DNA from: Paenibacillus phytohabitans
Lineage (GTDB): Bacteria; Bacillota; Bacilli; Paenibacillales; Paenibacillaceae
Length of the DNA stretch: 64,000 nt
Direction of reading: 5' to 3'
Assembly: GCF_013141775.1 (NCBI RefSeq)
Contig: NZ_WHOB01000052.1
Location: forward strand, 27,982-91,981
Under the pieces are notes generated by a model. That model did no database searches. It saw only the letters and a program-made list of their open reading frames with translations, and was not told the DNA's origin. Every line of letters begins with the position of its first letter. Position 1 is the stretch's first letter. Shown one piece after another: positions 60,013 through 64,000 of the stretch. A program made the position numbers and the translations under genes.

Positions 60013-61642
60013 GGCTGTCCCGGTATGCGCTCGGTGTAACTCCCGTCGCTTTTTTGAACAGCTTGGTGAAGTAGCTCGGGTCCGTATAGCCGATGGCATA
60101 ACAGATATCATAGAATTTGTACTGCGGATCGCGCAGCAGCTCCTTCGCCTTCTCCACCCGGATCTGCGTCAGGAATTCGTTGATTGTCTGCCCGGTCTCC
60201 TGCTTGAACAGCAGACTGACATAGGTTGGCGTCAGATAGACCTCCTTGCCAATGTCCGTTACCGTCAAGGCCCCGTCCGCATATCTTTGCTTGATGATCT
60301 CGCGTACCCTTTCAATCAGATTGGCTACCTTGCCGGTCCGCTTCTCGCGGATACGCGCACAGACACTGCTGAGATGAGCTTCAATCAGCTCCCGCATCTC
60401 GCCAAGCGTCTCCTGCTCGAACAGTGTCTCCCACAGCCGGGCTTCCGCCGCCTCCAGCTCGGGAGATCCGGCATTCAGCTCCAGCAGCAGCTGCCCGACC
60501 GCGAGGACAATCTGCAGGCAGATGTTGCGCCCGTATTTAAGCCCGTCACGGCGGCCCCGGTTCAAATCCGTGAACAGCTGATCCAGCACCTCGCGCATCC
60601 GGTCCGGATCAGCCGCCTTCAGTGCCGACAGCAGCTGCTCGCTATGATCCGGATCGTATCTAGTGAAGCTGGCCGGCTCCGACTCGGGATTCTCCAGGCT
60701 GTCCATGGTGATAATCCGGTTTTTGCCCAAATACCATTTATGATCGGCCGCTTCACGCGCCTGCTTATAGGAATGAACCAGCCCGGGAAGGCCGGTCACC
60801 CGCTCGCTGATGCCGATGGTGACGCTGATCTTCAGCCATTTCTCCAGATTGCCGAGGATATCCCCCGCCAGCTCCAGCAGTGCTTCGGCATTGTCCGCAG
60901 CGCCGCCGTCCTCCGGATTCTCCCGCAGAATGCCGACAAACTCCCCGATCCGGTGCTCAAAGGCATAGCCGGTAAGGTGCTGGCCGATCAGCTCCTGGCA
61001 GATGTTCAGCACGGAATACCACAGCAGCTGCTGATCCGTCTCCGAACGGCTCCCTGTGACCTCTGCGAGATCATCGACAGAAATAACGATCACCCAGTAC
61101 ACGGCATCCAGCGGCAGATTCAGACCGAGGAAACGCAGCCGTTCATCCAGACTCTGGCGGGGGGCGCCGGTGCTGATCAGGGACAGCAGGAACTTCTCCC
61201 GCAGCAGCGGCATGCCCTCCTTCAGCTTACTCTGCATGTCCACCTTGAACCGGTGCTCCGCCCGCTCGGCATCGAGATGGCTGACCACCCGCTGGATAAC
61301 CGCGCTGAGCTCCTCCAGATTCACCGGCTTGAAGATGTAATCGACCGCGCTTACCTTAAGCGCCGATTTCAGATAATCGGCATCATCATGGCCGCTGACA
61401 AAAATAATCTTCGTCCGGGGATACCCGGCATGGATATGCCGGGACAGCGTAATCCCGTCCATCTTGGGCATACGGACATCGGTCAGCACAATATCCGGCT
61501 GCTCCTTCCCGATCACCTCAAAGGCCACATCCCCGTCATCCGCCTCACCAATCACTTCAATACCGTACGAGGACCAGTTGAAATAGGAGCGCAAGCCGAA
61601 GCGAACCGTTGGCTCATCATCCACAATTAGCAGTTTGTACAC
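60005..61642 (-). CDS. YesN-type response regulator, AraC DNA-binding
   Basis: A 545-residue regulator. The receiver (residues 1-120) has the acidic pair in LIVDDEPTVR, phospho-acceptor Asp55 in VLTDVRMPKMDG and the lysine in DYIFKPVNLEE. The middle 300 residues are the variable linker domain of this family. The C-terminal AraC pair of helix-turn-helices reads VTDIGKEVYLTPTYVSLLFKQETGQTINEFL, then IGYTDPSYFTKLFKKATGVTPSAYR. With the kinase it should control sugar genes nearby, including the GH36 gene downstream and perhaps the transporter whose binding protein is cut by the window end. Confidence 0.94.
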   Translation of the reverse strand: MYKLLIVDDEPTVRFGLRSYFNWSSYGIEVIGEADDGDVAFEVIGKEQPDIVLTDVRMPKMDGITLSRHIHAGYPRTKIIFVSGHDDADYLKSALKVSAVDYIFKPVNLEELSAVIQRVVSHLDAERAEHRFKVDMQSKLKEGMPLLREKFLLSLISTGAPRQSLDERLRFLGLNLPLDAVYWVIVISVDDLAEVTGSRSETDQQLLWYSVLNICQELIGQHLTGYAFEHRIGEFVGILRENPEDGGAADNAEALLELAGDILGNLEKWLKISVTIGISERVTGLPGLVHSYKQAREAADHKWYLGKNRIITMDSLENPESEPASFTRYDPDHSEQLLSALKAADPDRMREVLDQLFTDLNRGRRDGLKYGRNICLQIVLAVGQLLLELNAGSPELEAAEARLWETLFEQETLGEMRELIEAHLSSVCARIREKRTGKVANLIERVREIIKQRYADGALTVTDIGKEVYLTPTYVSLLFKQETGQTINEFLTQIRVEKAKELLRDPQYKFYDICYAIGYTDPSYFTKLFKKATGVTPSAYRDSHA

Positions 61643-61684
61643 AGCCCCGTCCTCCTTTATGTAGATTGAACTAGAGATATAGAA

Positions 61685-61905
61685 TCAAGAATCAGTCGCC
61701 ACTGCGGTGAATGTTTGGACTTCCGGCCGCTGTTGTCCCCGGATTCTTGAATTTGTAACGCTGGTCGCGGTGGAAATCCGGGTGACTGCTGATGCTTCCG
61801 AAGCGGGCTTTCCTGCGGAAAGCTTTCAGGCGTACGCTGTCGCTCCTACAGTTCCAAATTCCCCCTCCGTACCTTTGCTTTTTTGGGGTAGTTTTTAAGT
61901 TCATT
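61685..61905. repeat. Structured GC-rich intergenic block
   Basis: A 220-bp non-coding block of unusual composition compared with its AT-rich flanks. It has an 8-bp stem (CCCGGATT at about 61738 with AATCCGGG) and a hairpin GCTTTCC-TGC-GGAAAGC near 61809. Small frames exist on both strands but lack ribosome sites. It looks like a structured RNA or dispersed repeat. I cannot name it. Confidence 0.4.
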
Positions 61906-62038
61906 TTATCTACATTAGCACCTATATAGATTGAACTTCAGAATCTAATTATGTGGGCCTGGCGGAATACGTCAATACCTTACACTTGATCCGTTACTGG
62001 CAGTGTGTTGACTTTTAAATAATCAATGTAGACATAAA

Positions 62039-62212
62039 TGTTGTACGTTTTGCAACTTGAGTTCATAGATAGTCCGATGTTCGGGAGGATTGTTGTATAA
62101 AATACAAGAATCCTCCCGCAAATTCGTTTGAAATAGGTGAAATCCTGCAGTTTCTACAACAATTTCGGATTTGGGCTGATTTAATGAAGAGAATGTTGTA
62201 TTATGTGCAAGA
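62039..62212. repeat. Four-site palindromic element, variant E (52-52-51 spacing)
   Basis: Sites TGTTGTA-N5-TGCAACT (62039), TGTTGTA-N5-TACAAGA (62091), TCCTGCA-N5-TACAACA (62143) and TGTTGTA-N5-TGCAAGA (62194) are at distances of 52, 52 and 51 bp. It is close to variant D in both sites and spacing. The rest of the gap 61643-62358 holds the structured block at 61685. Confidence 0.7.
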
Positions 62213-62358
62213 TTTTATGAAAATCTACCTGATCACTGCCCGGAAAGCGGATGAATCGAGGATATCCCGCGGCAACAGCAGCCACCATGAAGTCCCATAT
62301 TCACAGAGTGATGTGAAATCTTGCGTGAAGTTCTTCAGTTCAATCTATATAGTTAATG

Positions 62359-63609
62359 TTAACTTATAAAACGCACATCCTGGCGCTTCAGCGCCTCATG
62401 CAGCTTATCGGCCGGAACATCCCGCAGCGGCACAGACTCATCCAGCGAGATGGCGGCCGCAGCGCCTGCCGCCTGGCCCAGCGCGTAGCAGGTGGCCTGC
62501 ATGCGCATGGAGGACATGGCCACATGTGTAGCCGATATCGGCCTTCCGGCCACCAGCAGATTCACGACCTGCTCCGGCACCATGCACCGGTAAGGAATAT
62601 CATACCCGCTGATGGCCCGTTCATCGGTCGTTCCCGCTCCGTCGGGGCTATGAATATCAATCTCGTAGTTGGTCTGTGCGACCACATCCGGGAACCGGGC
62701 TCCGCTGACCACATCCTGCTCGGTCAGGGTGTAAATTCCCTCAATCTGGTTGCTCTCCCGGACCCCGGTCTGCGGGGCAACATGCGAGAGTGCATACGTC
62801 CCGAAGCCGTTTCTCTGCAAATAATTCACAATCGAGAACACCTGCCGGAGCGCTTCCGTCTCCGCGTAATTCACCTCTTCTATTTTAGCTCCGTTCGCCT
62901 TCACACGCGACATATTTACAAGCAGTGTACCGTCGCCGTTCTGCTCCCAGTAGAGCTCGCGCCCTTGCGGCAGATCCGCCAGCTCCTTGTATTCATAGCA
63001 GCCTTCGGGAAGGATCGGGATCACCGGCTTGCCGGTATTCTGCATCATGAACATCAGGGTCATCGGCTGGGTCAGTCCGTCTTCTTCTCTGCCCGAGTGA
63101 TACGGGACTCCCGCTTCAACCGCTACTCTTGCATCACCCGTGCAGTCAATGAATTGCTCCCCTTCAAAAGCCTTCAGTCCTTCCCGGGTGGAGACAATGA
63201 CCGCCTTGATCCTGCCGCCCTCCTGCACCGTGCCCACGAACTCGGCATGGTAGTATACCTGCACCTGCTCTTTTTTCATTTTCTCATTCATATACTGCCG
63301 CATCAGAAAAGGCGAATACTGCGGTGCAATCGACTCGTCATGCCCCTGCGGCAATGATTCTGCCAGCATCTCCGCAATAATCTCACGGTAGATCCCGGTC
63401 ACATTCCCGATGGGCATAAATACGCTGACATTAGCCAGGGTTCCCATCCCGCCGAGCTGTGCCGATTTCTCCAGCAGCACCACCTGCTTGCCGCATCTTG
63501 CCGAACTGATTGCCGCCGCCGTGCCCGCAGGACCGCCGCCTATAACAATAACTTCCGCATGCAGCACGGTCTGAACCTGCCGCTGAAATGAATATTCCAG
63601 GTTATTCAA
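62359..63609 (-). CDS. FAD-dependent oxidoreductase
   Basis: A 416-residue flavoprotein of the FAD_oxidored type. The dinucleotide fold reads AEVIVIGGGPAGTAAAISSARCGKQVVLLEKSAQLGGMGT. The second FAD block is QFIDCTGDARVAVEAGVPYHSG, and the end reads MSSMRMQATCYALGQAAGAAAAISLDE. The substrate is unknown; relatives in sugar loci may oxidise sugars or alcohols. The start is TTG 63609, with GGGAG nine bases upstream. It follows a sugar-binding protein gene in the same direction, so it may act on the imported compound. Confidence 0.85.
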   Translation of the reverse strand: MNNLEYSFQRQVQTVLHAEVIVIGGGPAGTAAAISSARCGKQVVLLEKSAQLGGMGTLANVSVFMPIGNVTGIYREIIAEMLAESLPQGHDESIAPQYSPFLMRQYMNEKMKKEQVQVYYHAEFVGTVQEGGRIKAVIVSTREGLKAFEGEQFIDCTGDARVAVEAGVPYHSGREEDGLTQPMTLMFMMQNTGKPVIPILPEGCYEYKELADLPQGRELYWEQNGDGTLLVNMSRVKANGAKIEEVNYAETEALRQVFSIVNYLQRNGFGTYALSHVAPQTGVRESNQIEGIYTLTEQDVVSGARFPDVVAQTNYEIDIHSPDGAGTTDERAISGYDIPYRCMVPEQVVNLLVAGRPISATHVAMSSMRMQATCYALGQAAGAAAAISLDESVPLRDVPADKLHEALKRQDVRFIS

Positions 63610-63626
63610 ATTTTCCGTCTCCCTTC

Positions 63627-63672
63627 ATGGAAAGGAAGCGGCAAGCTCCCGTAATCCAAGCTGCCGCTCCTA
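63627..63672 (-). terminator. Intercistronic hairpin after the binding-protein gene
   Basis: Minus-strand stem GGAGCGGCAGCTTG...AAGCTTGCCGCTTCC-like between the binding-protein stop and the oxidoreductase start. It has only a weak T-tract, so it is probably an attenuator or mRNA stabiliser. Confidence 0.5.
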
Positions 63673-63676
63673 TGGT

Positions 63677-64000
63677 TTATTTGCTTACAGTTGCGTACCA
63701 GTCATTGATTTCCTTCGCACTCGCTTCTTCCCCGGCGGCCTTATACTTGGCCTGGAAATCTGCCAGTCCGTCCAGCGTATCCGCTCCGGCAATCAGCTTA
63801 ATCGTGTAATCCCCCGCCATCGATTCCAGCTGCAGATTGTTCTTCGCATATTCCGGCATGTACGGTGCCAGCCCCAGAATATTCTGGATCTTGTATTCAT
63901 CCGGCAGTTGGTTATTCAGGCTGTCGAACGCTTCGAACTGCACCGGATTCTTCCGTGCCCGGGCCTGCCAGTACAGCGGATAGTTCTGTTCGTCCGTGCC
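63677..64000 (-). CDS. Sugar ABC transporter binding protein, C-terminal part (cut by window edge)
   Basis: The last 107 residues of a protein whose start lies beyond position 64000. The frame enters the window in the segment GTDEQNYPLYWQARARKNP and ends with DTLDGLADFQAKYKAAGEEASAKEINDWYATVSK. The pattern IAGADTLDGLADFQAKYKAAGEEA-x-x-INDWY is typical for the C-terminus of LplA/YtcQ-type solute-binding lipoproteins. No lipobox can be seen. It is probably part of the sugar importer for the downstream oxidoreductase, two-component pair and GH36 genes. Confidence 0.8.
   Translation of the reverse strand, partial: GTDEQNYPLYWQARARKNPVQFEAFDSLNNQLPDEYKIQNILGLAPYMPEYAKNNLQLESMAGDYTIKLIAGADTLDGLADFQAKYKAAGEEASAKEINDWYATVSK

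Noticed and set aside
59936..61630. 564-codon open frame opposite the YesN-type regulator
   Set aside because: It is antisense to a clear response regulator and has no domain of its own.
61692..61904. Short open frames on both strands in the GC-rich block
   Set aside because: There is no ribosome site, no plausible protein composition, and hairpins explain the sequence better.

Overview
The window reads as chromosomal DNA from a spore-forming, moderately GC-rich Bacillota of the Paenibacillus type. The evidence is a T-box leader on valS, a SpoVID-like spore protein, the hemA-hemX-(sirC)-hemC-cobA/hemD-hemB-hemL order, YesM/YesN-type two-component pairs, LplA/YtcQ-type sugar-binding lipoproteins, and strong AGGAGG-like ribosome sites with some TTG and GTG starts. 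The assignment is inferred from gene content only. I see no rRNA, tRNA, insertion sequence, prophage or CRISPR array.

Region 1 (1-26536, almost all minus strand) is core genome. The run hemA, ccsA-like hemX, sirC, hemC, cobA-hemD fusion, hemB, hemL, then spoVID, valS, folC follows, as I recall it, the Bacillus subtilis order. Between hemL and spoVID lie an RluA-type pseudouridine synthase, secreted or membrane proteins, a zinc metallopeptidase, a GGDEF protein and a glycosyltransferase. MurC ends the valS-folC-murC run. The haem genes convert glutamyl-tRNA to uroporphyrinogen III, with a sirohaem branch (CobA domain plus SirC). Long non-coding gaps inside this operon are filled with short tandem repeats of periods 51, 39, 37-38 and about 24 bp.

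Region 2 (26537-29908, plus strand) is a purine salvage cassette: a phosphoribosyltransferase, an IMP dehydrogenase whose catalytic loop is of the kind I recall from the protozoan Tritrichomonas foetus, and a hypoxanthine-type phosphoribosyltransferase. A purine-riboswitch-like aptamer whose 3' half overlaps a very long terminator stem precedes it. Region 3 (30000-37240) holds small accessory genes: DUF2188, a frameshifted small protein, an SDR oxidoreductase, a TPR protein, a YCF48-like secreted protein, a methyltransferase, and a 59-residue Sm-like protein.

Region 4 (37241-48786) is a sugar locus that best fits uptake and phosphorolysis of beta-1,2-gluco-oligosaccharides. A binding lipoprotein, two permeases, a LacI regulator and a TIM-barrel isomerase diverge from a GH94 phosphorylase and a GH3 beta-glucosidase. 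The shared promoter region carries two identical operators in inverted orientation. Region 5 (49068-64000) holds a DeoR regulator, a metallophosphoesterase, a DMT transporter, a 1076-residue hybrid kinase, a GH36 alpha-galactosidase operon with its YesN/YesM pair, an FAD oxidoreductase, and the end of a sugar-binding protein cut by the window edge.

The most unusual structure is a dispersed intergenic element made of four 19-bp dyads (core TGYA-N5-TRCA) at fixed spacing. Four copies, at three loci, show start-to-start distances of exactly 51, 62 and 51 bp. Two more loci carry a related form at 51/52, 52 and 51 bp.
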